The notes under the pieces: model-generated
Database searches by the model: none
What the model saw: only the letters and a program-made list of their open reading frames with translations
Told to the model about the DNA's origin: nothing
Made by a program: the position numbers and the translations under genes
Source of the DNA: Porphyrobacter sp. ULC335
Lineage (GTDB): Bacteria > Pseudomonadota > Alphaproteobacteria > Sphingomonadales > Sphingomonadaceae
Assembly (NCBI RefSeq): GCF_025917005.1
Contig: NZ_CP078091.1
Coordinates: 2,046,001 to 2,110,000 of the forward strand
Direction of reading: 5' to 3'
DNA: 64,000 nucleotides
Shown here: piece by piece, positions 1-11,001 of the stretch
Layout: the number at the start of each line of letters is the position of its first letter
Numbering within the stretch: the first letter of the stretch is position 1

Positions 1-1
1 T

Positions 2-343
2 GATTTTACCGCGGAAGCCAAATATCAGGAGCTGCTGAAAGCTTGGCTGATCAAGCGGCTCCTTAAAGAGGACGGGATTTCGGAAAAGCAAATCGCCAGC
101 CTTCTCGAAGCCTATCCCGGCATGACAACTGCCGAACAAGTTGCGGATATCAAACGGCAGGCTGAAGTCGGCAGCCGCCTCGGGGAGGCAGAGGATGCAC
201 GCGATGGCCTTGCCATTTGCGTGGCGATACGGGACCTCTTTTTGGATGACTTGCAGCGCAGCACCCGCCGCGCAGACCGCATAGCTGCAGCTAACGCCGC
301 GTTGGAGGCAGAAGCGCTGCGGCTGGGGATCGCGCTCGACTGA
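2..343 (+). CDS. Hypothetical protein, C-terminal part
   Basis: The reading frame is open from the left edge of the window to a TGA at 341-343, giving the last 113 residues of a protein whose start lies outside. The visible part is charged and predicted helical (an AKYQELLKAWLIKRLL-like helix, then an Ala/Glu/Arg-rich tail), with no signal peptide or membrane segment. An internal ATG at 122 would give only 73 residues, but the helix-rich frame continues upstream, so truncation by the window edge is the better reading. I do not recognise the family. It lies just upstream of the SRP RNA gene. Confidence 0.55.
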   Translation, partial: DFTAEAKYQELLKAWLIKRLLKEDGISEKQIASLLEAYPGMTTAEQVADIKRQAEVGSRLGEAEDARDGLAICVAIRDLFLDDLQRSTRRADRIAAANAALEAEALRLGIALD

Positions 344-397
344 TTACGCTTACCGGCAATCATCTTGCAAAACTGCATCTTCGCCGCCATATGCGCG

Positions 398-492
398 CTC
401 GGGAGTCGGGTGGACGTTTGCGTCTGCTCACCGAGTCAGGTCCGGAAGGAAGCAGCTCAGGTGGATTGCGGCGGGTCGCTCGGCTCCTTTTT
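398..492 (+). ncRNA. ffs: Signal recognition particle RNA (4.5S type)
   Basis: The almost invariant SRP RNA apical core, caggtccggaaggaagcagc, is at about 436-455. Flanking strands can pair around it (gggagtcggg near 401-410 with the cggctcc segment near 481-487), followed by a T run at 488-492 that would end transcription. This is the short bacterial form, about 95 nt. It partners Ffh in co-translational targeting, and the receptor gene ftsY is also in this window. Position just before dnaX is a familiar alphaproteobacterial arrangement. The ends are approximate. Confidence 0.88.
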
Positions 493-552
493 CACGGCAT
501 TCGCCCTGATGCGCACCATGACAAAGCGGGTTTGAACGCCTAGCTTGTTGGC

Positions 553-2361
553 ATGACCGATTCCGATCCCGATCTGCCTGAGGAAACTGACGCCGGCCCG
601 ACCGCGGCCGAGCTGGAGGCGGCCGGGCAGAACGCGCTGTTTGGTGACCTCGCGCCGGCGGCTCCAGCCCCAGCTCCACCCGCGCCAGAGCCGGTCTTGC
701 CCGCTCCTGACCCGGTCTTGACCCCGGCCAGCGTGACGCAGCCTTACCGTGTCCTAGCCCGCAAATATCGCCCGCAGACCTTTTCCGAGCTGATCGGGCA
801 GGAGGCGATGGTCCGCACCCTCGCCAATGCCATCGCCCGCGACCGGCTGGCCCATGCCTTCCTGATGACCGGCGTGCGCGGGGTCGGCAAGACTTCGACC
901 GCGCGGCTGATTGCCAAGGCGCTCAATTGCATTGGGCCTGACGGGCAGGGCGGTCCGACGATCGACCCTTGCGGCCAATGTGAGCCATGCACCGCCATCG
1001 CGGAAGGCCGCCACATCGACGTGATCGAGATGGACGCCGCCTCCAACACCGGTGTCGACGATGTGCGCGAGATCATCGAACAGGTACGCTACGCAGCCGT
1101 TTCGGCGCGCTACAAGATCTACATTATCGATGAAGTCCACATGCTGTCCCGCAATGCTTTCAATGCCTTGCTCAAGACTCTTGAGGAACCGCCGCCGCAT
1201 GTGAAGTTCCTGTTCGCCACCACCGAGGTCGACAAGCTGCCCGTCACGGTGCTGAGCCGCACCCAGCGCTTCGACCTGCGCCGCATTCCCGCGCCGATGC
1301 TGGCCGATCATTTCGCTAAGGTCTGCCGTCTCGAAGGGGTGGACGCCGAAGCCGAAGCGCTCAGCATCATCGCCAATGCCGCCGAAGGTTCGGTGCGTGA
1401 CGGGCTGTCGATCCTTGATCAGGCGATTGCCCATGCCGACCTCGATGGCGAGGGCAAGGTTGCCGCCACGCGTGTGCGCGACATGCTCGGTCTGGCCGAC
1501 AAGAGCGCGCAGCGCCGCCTGCTCGGCCACCTGCTCGAAGGCGACGCACCGGCGTTGCTCGCCGCCGTCGACGAACAATATGCCCTTGGTGTCGAGCCGC
1601 TGGCTCTGATCCGCGCGCTGATGGACCTTACCCACCGCGTCACGCTCGCGCAGGTTTCGGGCTCCGAGCCCGATGCGCCTGCCGAGGAAGAGCGCGCCGC
1701 GCTTGCCGATTTTGCCGCGCGGCTGGGGGCAGGAGAGTTGCATCGCCTGTGGCAATTGCTGCTCAAAGGCCATGACGAGGTGCGCACCGCGCCCGATCCG
1801 CTGGTCTCGCTCCAGATGGCGCTGCTGCGCATCCTCCACGCGGCGCAAATGCCCGATCCCGGCAAGCTGGCGAAACGCATCGAGGAACTTGCCGCGAGTG
1901 GCTTTGCCGCTGCGCCGATCGGTGAGGGCGCCCAAGGCACCGCCCCCGCGCCGGCCGCACCCGCCGCCGCTTCCCCGGTGCAGACCTGGGCCGCGCTGGT
2001 GGATCAGGTCGATGCCTCGGGCCAGCTGCGCGTCGCCCAGATCATGCGGGACCGCGTGCGGGTGATCGAAATCGGGCCGGAGCGGCTGGTCTATCAGCAG
2101 GCTGACAGCTTCCCTGATGACCCCGCGCCCGATATCCGCGAAGCGCTGTTCAAGGTGACCGGCAAGCGCTGGCTGATTGAGCGCGGCGCGGGCGCAGCGC
2201 AGCCCAGCTTGCGCGAGACCGCAGAAGCAGACGCCGCGGCCGAGGATGCGCGCATCCGCGCTGACCCGCTGGTCAAGGCCGCGTTCGAAGCCTTTCCCGA
2301 TGCCGAATTGATCGGCACGGAACCCCGCGCCGCCGCGAGCGGTAGCCCCCCCTGGAATTGA
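553..2361 (+). CDS. dnaX: DNA polymerase III subunit gamma/tau
   Basis: This is the clamp-loader ATPase that loads the beta clamp and, in its tau form, links the loader to the polymerase cores. An unusual Pro/Ala-rich N-terminal extension of about 60 residues precedes the conserved start (YRVLARKYRPQTF). Walker A GVRGVGKTST is at residues 107-116. The four-cysteine zinc module is C126, C140, C143 and C146. Walker B (IYIIDEVHM) is at about 189-197, and an SRT arginine-finger motif follows the DKLPVTVLSRTQRF segment. The C-terminal third is variable and rich in Ala and Pro. Length is 602 aa. No slippery A-rich site for a gamma frameshift was noticed. ybaB follows after 14 bp. Confidence 0.95.
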   Translation: MTDSDPDLPEETDAGPTAAELEAAGQNALFGDLAPAAPAPAPPAPEPVLPAPDPVLTPASVTQPYRVLARKYRPQTFSELIGQEAMVRTLANAIARDRLAHAFLMTGVRGVGKTSTARLIAKALNCIGPDGQGGPTIDPCGQCEPCTAIAEGRHIDVIEMDAASNTGVDDVREIIEQVRYAAVSARYKIYIIDEVHMLSRNAFNALLKTLEEPPPHVKFLFATTEVDKLPVTVLSRTQRFDLRRIPAPMLADHFAKVCRLEGVDAEAEALSIIANAAEGSVRDGLSILDQAIAHADLDGEGKVAATRVRDMLGLADKSAQRRLLGHLLEGDAPALLAAVDEQYALGVEPLALIRALMDLTHRVTLAQVSGSEPDAPAEEERAALADFAARLGAGELHRLWQLLLKGHDEVRTAPDPLVSLQMALLRILHAAQMPDPGKLAKRIEELAASGFAAAPIGEGAQGTAPAPAAPAAASPVQTWAALVDQVDASGQLRVAQIMRDRVRVIEIGPERLVYQQADSFPDDPAPDIREALFKVTGKRWLIERGAGAAQPSLRETAEADAAAEDARIRADPLVKAAFEAFPDAELIGTEPRAAASGSPPWN

Positions 2362-2375
2362 TGGAGTAACCCCCG

Positions 2376-2717
2376 ATGAAGTCGATGGAAGAAATGATGG
2401 CCGCCGCCCAGCAGGCTGCCGAGACCATCCAGAAGCAGATGAACGAGATGCAGGTGAAGCTCGACTCGATCGAAGTCGAAGGCACCGCTGGCGGCGGGCT
2501 GGTGAAGGTCCGCGCCAGTGCCAAGGGCCGCATCCTTGGTGTCGCCATCGACGACAGCCTGATGAACGTGGACGACAAGCAAATCCTCGAAGACCTCGTC
2601 GCCGCCGCCTTCAACGACGCCCGCGACCGGGCTGATCGCGTGTCGAACGATCAGATGAAGGAAATGCAGTCCTCGATGGGCCTGCCACCGGGGTTCAACC
2701 TGCCCGGGCTGGGATGA
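2376..2717 (+). CDS. ybaB: YbaB/EbfC family nucleoid-associated protein
   Basis: This 113-residue protein has the YbaB/EbfC layout: an N-terminal amphipathic helix rich in Met, Gln and Glu, a central KVRASAKGRILGVAIDDSLM sheet region, and a C-terminal helix ending MGLPPGFNLPGLG. The family forms dimers that bind DNA without strong sequence preference and helps organise the nucleoid. The gene starts 14 bp after dnaX and is almost certainly co-transcribed with it, the usual dnaX-ybaB pairing. The commonly following recR is absent; an unrelated regulator comes next. Confidence 0.92.
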   Translation: MKSMEEMMAAAQQAAETIQKQMNEMQVKLDSIEVEGTAGGGLVKVRASAKGRILGVAIDDSLMNVDDKQILEDLVAAAFNDARDRADRVSNDQMKEMQSSMGLPPGFNLPGLG

Positions 2718-2848
2718 CGAATCTGGCGTAAAGCCGACCAGCAAGTCCCGGCAGTGGCTGGTTGCAACGTTAATGACGGTGCTTGCGTGGGAATCTGAAA
2801 AACGGTTTCCCGATATTGCCCAATCGGATTTGGCGCTATTGCCGGGAC

Positions 2849-3946
2849 ATGATCATCGGACAGCTGGACCTCGCCCTCCGTATCGGATCGGCAAGCATCC
2901 TTATTCTGCTTGCTTGGCTCCTGCTCCGCCAAAGACAGCGTGTCGGTTTCCCTGCTCTGCTGTTTGCGCCCCTGGCAGCGTGCTTGGCTGGCTTCGTTCT
3001 CGGCAATACGCCGCTCGCATCGCTGCGACCTGCTGAACTGATAGGCAATCTCGCAAACGCCGCCAGCGGGTTCACAGTCATTTTCCTGTGGTGGTTTGCC
3101 CTTTCCTGCTTCGACAGCCGCTTCAGGTTGCAAGGCGGCGTTTTGATGGTCGGGCTTGCATGGGCTGGTATCGCTGCAGCGGATCGCGGCCTGTTCGGAG
3201 ATATGCTCGCCAATATTGGCCTATCGCGGGGGCTTGTCGTGCTTGGCTTCGCCGTCGTCGGACATCTTGTCTGGCGCCTCTTGGACGAACGGCAGGGCGA
3301 CTTCGTTGCGCAACGCCATAACGCGCGCATTATGGTCGCGGTGCTGCTTGGCGGAATGTTGTTCATTGATCTTGCCGCCGACGCTCTGTTCGGCTTCGAC
3401 TGGCGGCCACTCGCTTTCTCCATGATCCAGAACGCCATGATCCTGGGCTTCGGCATCTGGCTGACAGGTCGGCTTCTGGCTGTCCGGGCCGATGTTCTGA
3501 CCTTTGGCATCTCTGAAGCGGTTGAAATTCCGATCAGGCCAGCGGCAGATGCGGGCCATCGCCGTGATGAAGCGCTCTACCGCCGCCTAACCGACCTGAT
3601 AGAGACAAAACGCGTGCATCTCGATCCCGCATTGACCTTTGGCCGCTTCGTGGAGCTGATGGTCGCTCCCGAGCGCGCTGTCAGGACGCTGATCAACCAG
3701 GAACTGGGCTTCGATCATTTCCGCGCCTTTCTCAATTACCACCGGGTCGCTGAGGCGCGTCGCCTGCTGGAAGACCGTGATCGCAACGACAAGCTGATCA
3801 CCATTGCGCTCGACAGCGGCTTTGCCTCGCTCGCCAGTTTCAACCGTGCGTTCCGGACCATCGAGGGATGCAATCCGAGTGCATATCGGACTGCGGCGCG
3901 CAGGCTTGCCGAAGGTGGCCCGCTTCTGGCGAAAGCCGAGTTCTGA
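2849..3946 (+). CDS. Membrane-anchored AraC-family transcriptional regulator
   Basis: The first roughly 200 residues form several hydrophobic segments (for example SILILLAWLLL, and a VAVLLGGMLFIDL segment), and the C-terminal 100 residues form an AraC double helix-turn-helix: a first HTH around FVELMVAPERAVRTLINQ and a second around ITIALDSGFASLASFNRAF, followed by the GCNPSAYR signature. Such membrane-sensor AraC proteins are common in sphingomonads; the ligand is unknown. I chose ATG 2849 (365 aa) because the frame upstream of it is polar and unlike the family; starts as far back as 2783 are possible. The next gene, a CPBP protease, begins 82 bp downstream and may be co-regulated. Confidence 0.82.
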   Translation: MIIGQLDLALRIGSASILILLAWLLLRQRQRVGFPALLFAPLAACLAGFVLGNTPLASLRPAELIGNLANAASGFTVIFLWWFALSCFDSRFRLQGGVLMVGLAWAGIAAADRGLFGDMLANIGLSRGLVVLGFAVVGHLVWRLLDERQGDFVAQRHNARIMVAVLLGGMLFIDLAADALFGFDWRPLAFSMIQNAMILGFGIWLTGRLLAVRADVLTFGISEAVEIPIRPAADAGHRRDEALYRRLTDLIETKRVHLDPALTFGRFVELMVAPERAVRTLINQELGFDHFRAFLNYHRVAEARRLLEDRDRNDKLITIALDSGFASLASFNRAFRTIEGCNPSAYRTAARRLAEGGPLLAKAEF

Positions 3947-4028
3947 GGAGCGAAAATCCGCCTTATGAGGAGCGGGAGTGGCAATCGCGCGCTAACCTGA
4001 ACGCCTACCGGAATGGAAAGGCAGGCGC

Positions 4029-4742
4029 GTGAACGGACTGATTGGACTGGCAGGAACTCTCGCACTTCTGCTGCTTTTCGGTGCAATGCTGGGTCTCGCC
4101 GATCGGCGCAATTTCTCTGTGCGATGGCTTGGCATTGCTGCGCTGCTGGTGGCGATCAACGATGTCCTTCTGACCGGTTGCTACGGATTGGTACCCGATC
4201 TGATCGGAGGAGCGTGGAACTGGCAAGGCAAGCTCATGGCCTTGGCCGTCACGATCGCCATCGCGGCTCGCCCGGCCTTTGGGTTCCGCCGGGTCGGCAT
4301 TGCCTTGTCACACGAGCCGGGTAGCCTGAAAGCTGCGGGGCCCGTTGCTGCGGCCTATTGTGCCTTCTTCATCGCCATCGCAATGCTCTTCCCTGCCGAC
4401 CGACCCAGCGCAGAAGACGTCGCATTTCAACTGACGATGCCGGGCTTGGAGGAGGAACTGTTCTATCGTGGCATCCTGCTCTTCGCGCTCGACCAGGCGT
4501 TCCGGGGACGCAGGCGGGTGCTGGGCGTTGACTGGGGCTGGGGGGCGGTGCTGTCATGTTTCCTGTTCGGATTGACGCACGCCTTCGGTTATTCCGACGG
4601 GGCCTTCTCGTTTGATCCTGTCACCATGGCTCTGACCGCTGTTCCATCCTTCATCGGGATATGGATCCGTCTGCGGACCGGCAGCCTCCTGCTTCCCGTT
4701 CTGCTGCACAACTTCGGCAACGCGTTTTCTTTTCTCGTTTGA
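4029..4742 (+). CDS. CPBP family intramembrane metalloprotease
   Basis: This 237-residue polytopic membrane protein has the CPBP (CAAX protease/Abi) signature: an EEELFYRG motif at about 138-145, a second motif with FGLTHAFG at about 178-185, and a C-terminal LLHNFGNA. These supply the glutamates, histidines and asparagine of the active site. The family includes prenyl-protein proteases and bacteriocin-immunity proteins; no substrate can be assigned here. The start is GTG 4029, preceded by a purine-rich ggaaaggcagg. It lies downstream of the AraC regulator and converges on rlmJ. Confidence 0.85.
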   Translation: MNGLIGLAGTLALLLLFGAMLGLADRRNFSVRWLGIAALLVAINDVLLTGCYGLVPDLIGGAWNWQGKLMALAVTIAIAARPAFGFRRVGIALSHEPGSLKAAGPVAAAYCAFFIAIAMLFPADRPSAEDVAFQLTMPGLEEELFYRGILLFALDQAFRGRRRVLGVDWGWGAVLSCFLFGLTHAFGYSDGAFSFDPVTMALTAVPSFIGIWIRLRTGSLLLPVLLHNFGNAFSFLV

Positions 4743-4797
4743 GATCAATCGTTCGTCCGTTGCCTGTGACGACAGGAACGCGCGCTGAAGGTGACCT

Positions 4798-5628
4798 CTA
4801 GACGACCAACCACTCGCCCGAAATCTCGCCCCGATGCCCCTCCGGCGCCAGGGCGGCGCGCAGGGCTTCCAGCAGGGGCGGCAGTCCTTGCGTGAAGGCG
4901 TAAGGCGGGTTGACGATGAACAGGCCTGCACCGTTATAGATGCCGGGCTGATCGGCATCATAAAGCCAATGCTCGACGTTCAGGAATTTCGGGATGCCGA
5001 GCCTGCGCAACTTGTCCTTCCACAGAGCATGCATGGGCCGTTCCTTGAGCGGATACCAGATCACCGTCACGCCATGCGCCCATTTGCGGTGCGCAGCAGC
5101 AAGGGTGGCGGTGATGCGGGCGCGTTCGTCTGTCCGCTCGTAGGGCGGATCAACCACCACCACCCCGCGCGGTGTCCGGGTTGGCAGCATCGCCAGCCAG
5201 AACTCGTAGGCGTCACGCTCATGCACAGCAGCTTGTGTGCCGCGCATCGCGCCGCGCAGGGCATAGGCGTCCTCGGGATGTTTCTCGTTGAGGATCAGGG
5301 CATCCTGCGGCCGCAGGAGCTGCGCCAGAATGCGCGGGCTTCCGGGGTAAAGGCGCGGTTCGGCACCCTCATTCACCGTTCGGACGGCAGCGCGATAATC
5401 GTCCAGCAAGGGGTTCGGATCAGCAAAGGCCCGCAACACGCCCTGCGTCGCCTCGCCTGTGCGCCCGGCCTCCTCGCCGTGAAGATCGTAAAGCCCGCAG
5501 CCGGCGTGGGTGTCGATCAGCGTCAGCGCGCTCTCTTTTTGCTGCAAGGCCCGGATGAGGGCGATCAGCAGGCTGTGCTTCAACACATCGGCGCTGTTGC
5601 CCGCATGGAAGGAATGGCGATAATTCAT
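4798..5628 (-). CDS. rlmJ: 23S rRNA (adenine(2030)-N(6))-methyltransferase RlmJ
   Basis: The N-terminus MNYRHSFHAGNSADVLKH is the hallmark of RlmJ, which methylates N6 of A2030 in 23S rRNA using S-adenosylmethionine. A SAM-binding segment TLIDTHAGCGLYDL lies near residues 35-48, and the N6-adenine methyltransferase motif DPPYE sits at about 160. Length is 276 aa, normal for the family. The gene is monocistronic and runs convergently with the CPBP protease; its 5' side faces the divergent lon promoter region. Confidence 0.93.
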   Translation of the reverse strand: MNYRHSFHAGNSADVLKHSLLIALIRALQQKESALTLIDTHAGCGLYDLHGEEAGRTGEATQGVLRAFADPNPLLDDYRAAVRTVNEGAEPRLYPGSPRILAQLLRPQDALILNEKHPEDAYALRGAMRGTQAAVHERDAYEFWLAMLPTRTPRGVVVVDPPYERTDERARITATLAAAHRKWAHGVTVIWYPLKERPMHALWKDKLRRLGIPKFLNVEHWLYDADQPGIYNGAGLFIVNPPYAFTQGLPPLLEALRAALAPEGHRGEISGEWLVV

Positions 5629-5883
5629 GGTCCAGCCGCGTTAGCGATCGTCACCAGAGGCGCAAGACGCAACGCGGGGCGCCAGACAACCTTCCGGCCA
5701 AACCCACCCTGCGTGCTGTCTTTGTCTTCCCTCTCGTTCGATCCCGCTATCATCATTCTATTCGCCGCTTGGCGCGCCTTTCCTTGTTCCACAGCTTCTC
5801 CGGCGAAAGGCATTGCGGCCCGCAAGACCGCTACCCATATTCCTCTCAAAGGCGATCGCCCCCCGGTCGCCGTGGACACAGCT

Positions 5884-8277
<2,394 letters not shown>

Positions 8278-8523
8278 GCCGCTAGAGGGGCGCCTCTTGC
8301 CGCGATTCGCGGCAGGGTCGCGTTGTCATAAACTTCGGCATTTTGCGGACTGATCCTCGTGGCCAACCCCGGTTCGACGCGGGAACGGCCTTGGCTTTGA
8401 GAAGTGGGCTCACCCGGAGGCTGTTTGCCTTTGACAGCCTATCAAAAAAAGGCTCAGTCTGTCGGCTTTAGACAAGCGCGATTCATTGCGATCAACGATA
8501 TCCTGACGCCAGGGGGTTCCACG

Positions 8524-8797
8524 ATGAACAAGAACGACCTTATCAGCGCCGTTGCCGATGCCAGCGGCCTTTCCAAGAACGATTCCGCGAACGCCGTTGA
8601 AAGCGTGTTCGATGCAATCACCAAAGCACTGTCCGGGGGGGGACGAAGTGCGCCTGGTGGGCTTCGGCACCTTCTCGGTGGCCAAGCGCAAGGCATCGAC
8701 GGGGCGCAACCCGCGCACCGGCGAGCCGATGAAGATCAAGGCTTCCAATCAGCCCAAGTTCAAGGCGGGCAAGGGCTTGAAGGACGCAGTCAACTGA
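8524..8797 (+). pseudogene. hupB: DNA-binding protein HU, apparent +1 frameshift in a G run
   Basis: The first 38 codons give a normal HU N-terminus ([17 protein letters not shown]). A run of eight G at 8635-8642 then throws the frame off; the other frame supplies the rest of HU, including [13 protein letters not shown] and the DNA-binding arm RNPRTGEP. With seven G the protein would be a standard 90 residues ending [13 protein letters not shown] is an abundant nucleoid protein normally conserved in this position after lon. A homopolymer sequencing error, or ribosomal/polymerase slippage at G8, is more likely than true loss. A strong terminator follows directly. Confidence 0.85.
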
Positions 8798-8835
8798 TCG
8801 CACCTCTTCCGGCCTGACCGCTTCGGCGAGGGCGA

Positions 8836-8874
8836 GAAAAAACCCCGCGAGCCTTGTGGCTGGCGGGGTTTTTC
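8836..8874 (+). terminator. Rho-independent terminator after hupB
   Basis: A run of A and ccccgc at 8836-8848 pairs with gcggggttttt at about 8863-8873, with a smaller agcc/ggct stem inside, and ends in a T tract. The A tract on the other side makes it usable in both directions, fitting the convergent lipoprotein gene that ends at 8895. Confidence 0.85.
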
Positions 8875-8894
8875 TTTGCCGCTGGGGCAGATGC

Positions 8895-9812
8895 TCAGCG
8901 CGGGGCGGTGACGATCAGCGCGGTGGGTGACTGCGAAGTTCGCGGGGTGATGGCCCAACGCAGCACCTCGCCGCCGCCGGGCGCGGCTTCAGGCCCTTCA
9001 TCGGTGTTGTTGGCAAGGATCCGCATTCCGGCCGCCGTGCGGATCGTGAAGGTGCCTTCCAGCGTCGGCACACCGGGGATCGCTTCAGCTTCCTTGGTGC
9101 CATCGGCATTTTCCTCGGCCTCTTGCGCTGCACCCATGGCCGCGAGCCCGGCAAACGGGCCGAGGCCTCCGCCGAGCGCTCCAAAGGGATTGTCACCGGT
9201 CTGGAACACGAAAGCGGGCGCGTTGATGCGCACCTGACTGCCGTCGCGCAGGTACATCTGGACGAAGGGATTGACCGGCGGAAAGCCCTCGATCTGCGGG
9301 AACATGAAGTCATGGCCCAGCGTGCCGCTGATGGCGTAGCTCACCTCGAACAGGCCGTCGCCCTTGTGCACCACGCGGTCCCAGCCCTTCTGCCGCTCAA
9401 GCAGCTTGACCAGTTCTTCGGCCGCCTTGGGATCGGACGGGTCGATGCCGCCCATGATCGCCTTCATGTTCTCGGCGTCTTTCTTGGCTTTCTCCGCACG
9501 TTCGGCAGCGCCGGCTTCCCATTCCGTGCGCTGTTCGGCCTCTTCTTCCTTGGTGCAGTCGCGGCTCTCGTAAGTCTCGTCGTCGAAACAATAGGCCGCG
9601 AAGGTCTCCTCGACACCAGCGCCCAAGCGGGCAAGCTTGGAAAGGCCGAGGAAGAAGATCTCGCCTTCATAGCTGAAGGTGAAGCTGTCCGGCCCGGTGA
9701 TCGCGAGTTCGGACGTGAACTTGCCAGGCGACATGAAACAGCCGGTCAGCGTCAATGCAAAGCCTGTCAGCAGCGCAGCGGCGCGCAGACGAAGGCCCGA
9801 GAACATCTTCAT
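8895..9812 (-). CDS. Hypothetical lipoprotein
   Basis: This 305-residue protein starts with a lipoprotein signal peptide (charged MKMFSGLRLRA, then a hydrophobic stretch, then the lipobox LTGC near residues 22-25), so it is probably lipidated and attached to a membrane from the periplasm. A highly charged Glu/Ala/Lys helical stretch follows (around EEEAEQRTEWEAGAAERAEK), then a beta-rich part. It contains two Cys in a CFDDETYESRDC segment. I do not recognise the family. The start at 9812 is supported by a strong GGGGG ribosome-binding sequence about 7 nt upstream. It lies downstream of rlmB on the same strand. Confidence 0.75.
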   Translation of the reverse strand: MKMFSGLRLRAAALLTGFALTLTGCFMSPGKFTSELAITGPDSFTFSYEGEIFFLGLSKLARLGAGVEETFAAYCFDDETYESRDCTKEEEAEQRTEWEAGAAERAEKAKKDAENMKAIMGGIDPSDPKAAEELVKLLERQKGWDRVVHKGDGLFEVSYAISGTLGHDFMFPQIEGFPPVNPFVQMYLRDGSQVRINAPAFVFQTGDNPFGALGGGLGPFAGLAAMGAAQEAEENADGTKEAEAIPGVPTLEGTFTIRTAAGMRILANNTDEGPEAAPGGGEVLRWAITPRTSQSPTALIVTAPR

Positions 9813-9861
9813 GGCATTACCCCCTTTGCTGGCGCCTTGGCGCCCGTCCCTGGCACTGCTT

Positions 9862-10653
9862 CTAGCCGCGCGTTGCCACCGCATAAAGCGCAATTGCTGC
9901 GGCGTTCGAGACATTGAGGCTCTCGATCGCCGAGGTAATCGGAAGCTTGGCCAGCACATCGCAATGCGCCGCGATATTCTGGCGCAGCCCTTCGCCCTCT
10001 GCACCGAGCACGATGACCAGCGGCCCGGTGGGCATGACATCGGCGAGCACCGCGTCTGCCTCGCCCGCCATCCCGATGCGCCAGTAACCGGCATCGGCCA
10101 GTTCCTCCAGCGCGCGGGCAAGATTGACGACCCGCACCCAGGGCACGGTTTCCAGCGCGCCCGAAGCGGCCTTGGCCAGCACGCCGCCTTCGAGCGGGGC
10201 GTGGCGGTCCTGCGTGACGATCGCCGCCGCGCCGAACGCCGCCGCGGAGCGCAGGATCGCGCCAACATTATGCGGATCGGTGACCTGATCGAGCACCACG
10301 ATGGGCCGGTCAGCCTCGCCCAGTGCGACCTCATCGAGGAACACGTCCTCCAGCGGCGCGCATTCGAGCACCAGCCCCTGATGCGGGGCGTCCTTGGCAA
10401 CAAGGCGGGCCAGATCGGCGGCCTGCGCATGTTCGATGGGAAAGCCAGCGGGCAATTCGCCGTCCAGGCTTTCGAGGCCTTCCGGCGTGGCCCATAGCTT
10501 GCGGTGCTGGCGCTCGGGGTTCTTGAGCGCCGCCTCGACAGCATGGCGGCCCCACAGGCGCACGGCCCCGCTGCCCGCCCGACCCGAACCGCGTCCGCCC
10601 TTCATGCGACCTGCACGGCCGCGCAAGGCTCGCTTCTTTTCACCTTTGATCAT
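9862..10653 (-). CDS. rlmB: 23S rRNA (guanosine-2'-O)-methyltransferase RlmB (SpoU family)
   Basis: This SpoU/TrmH-type methyltransferase has a basic N-terminal tail (MIKGEKKRALRGRAGRMKGG), a substrate-binding domain beginning LWGRHAVEAALKNP, and the three knot motifs: DPHNVGAILRSAAAFG, the VIVLGAEGEGLR segment, and SIESLNVSNAAAIALY. It probably makes Gm2251 in 23S rRNA, though a tRNA-directed paralogue cannot be excluded. I chose the start at 10653 (263 aa); the open frame extends farther upstream, but with an unlikely Cys/Pro-rich sequence. The divergent neighbour is tRNA-Tyr. Confidence 0.88.
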   Translation of the reverse strand: MIKGEKKRALRGRAGRMKGGRGSGRAGSGAVRLWGRHAVEAALKNPERQHRKLWATPEGLESLDGELPAGFPIEHAQAADLARLVAKDAPHQGLVLECAPLEDVFLDEVALGEADRPIVVLDQVTDPHNVGAILRSAAAFGAAAIVTQDRHAPLEGGVLAKAASGALETVPWVRVVNLARALEELADAGYWRIGMAGEADAVLADVMPTGPLVIVLGAEGEGLRQNIAAHCDVLAKLPITSAIESLNVSNAAAIALYAVATRG

Positions 10654-10825
10654 GTTCTGTCCCGACTGGCGCTTTACCAAAGGTGCCCCCTGCCAGCAGG
10701 GGCATTGACAGGCAAGCAGTGCTTCGCCAAAGGGGCGCCTCTCGGCATCGGGGCCCTTCGCGGCACCGTGCAATTTCAGAGCGTCACAAGCTCAGGAACG
10801 CCCCCCTTTCAACAGGGGACTGTGT

Positions 10826-10911
10826 GGACAGGTGGCCGAGTGGTTAAAGGCAGCAGACTGTAAATCTGCCCGCGCAAGCGTACGCTGGTTCGAATCCAGC
10901 CCTGTCCACCA
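10826..10911 (+). tRNA. tRNA-Tyr (GTA)
   Basis: Acceptor strands ggacagg (10826-10832) and cctgtcc (10901-10907) pair, followed by A and an encoded CCA. The anticodon GTA is at 10860-10862 in an actgtaaat loop context, and a long variable arm (cccgcgcaagcgtacg) marks it as class II, as expected for bacterial tRNA-Tyr. Its 3' end is the attachment site of the downstream integrative element, which restores the end of the gene exactly. Confidence 0.96.
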
Positions 10912-10912
10912 C
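10893..10912 (+). repeat. attL core, direct repeat with 18662-18681
   Basis: The 20-mer aatccagccctgtccaccac at the 3' end of tRNA-Tyr is repeated exactly at 18662-18681. Integration into tRNA 3' ends by tyrosine recombinases leaves such duplications. Confidence 0.9.
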
Positions 10913-10955
10913 ACCCTCCTAGGGTGCTGAAAAGCCTGAAAAACCACGCTTTATT

Positions 10956-10991
10956 CCTTCCGACTGCTACACAAAGTTGCTACACGGAAGG
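10956..10991 (+). promoter_or_regulatory. Integrase leader: arm-type site candidates and RBS-covering hairpin
   Basis: Two direct copies of tgctacac occur at 10965-10972 and 10978-10985; a third lies near the other element end at 18592-18599, the distribution expected for integrase arm-type sites. The pair is enclosed by an inverted repeat, ccttccg (10956-10962) and cggaagg (10985-10991). The right arm contains the probable Shine-Dalgarno sequence (ggaagg) of the integrase, so the hairpin could hide it. Function is inferred. Confidence 0.5.
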
Positions 10992-11001
10992 CATGCAAGA
11001 G

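Noticed and set aside
5629-5883. Heat-shock sigma32 promoter for lon
   Set aside because: A cccatatt resembling a -10 is near 5832, but no convincing -35 stands at the right distance.
8278-8523. tRNA or small RNA between lon and hupB
   Set aside because: Short palindromes (tgccgcg/cgcggca; agaggggcgcctct) exist but no tRNA fold, no T run and no conserved RNA motif.
9397-9670. Several overlapping short frames inside the lipoprotein region
   Set aside because: Shadows of the lipoprotein gene, which has a signal peptide, lipobox and ribosome-binding site.
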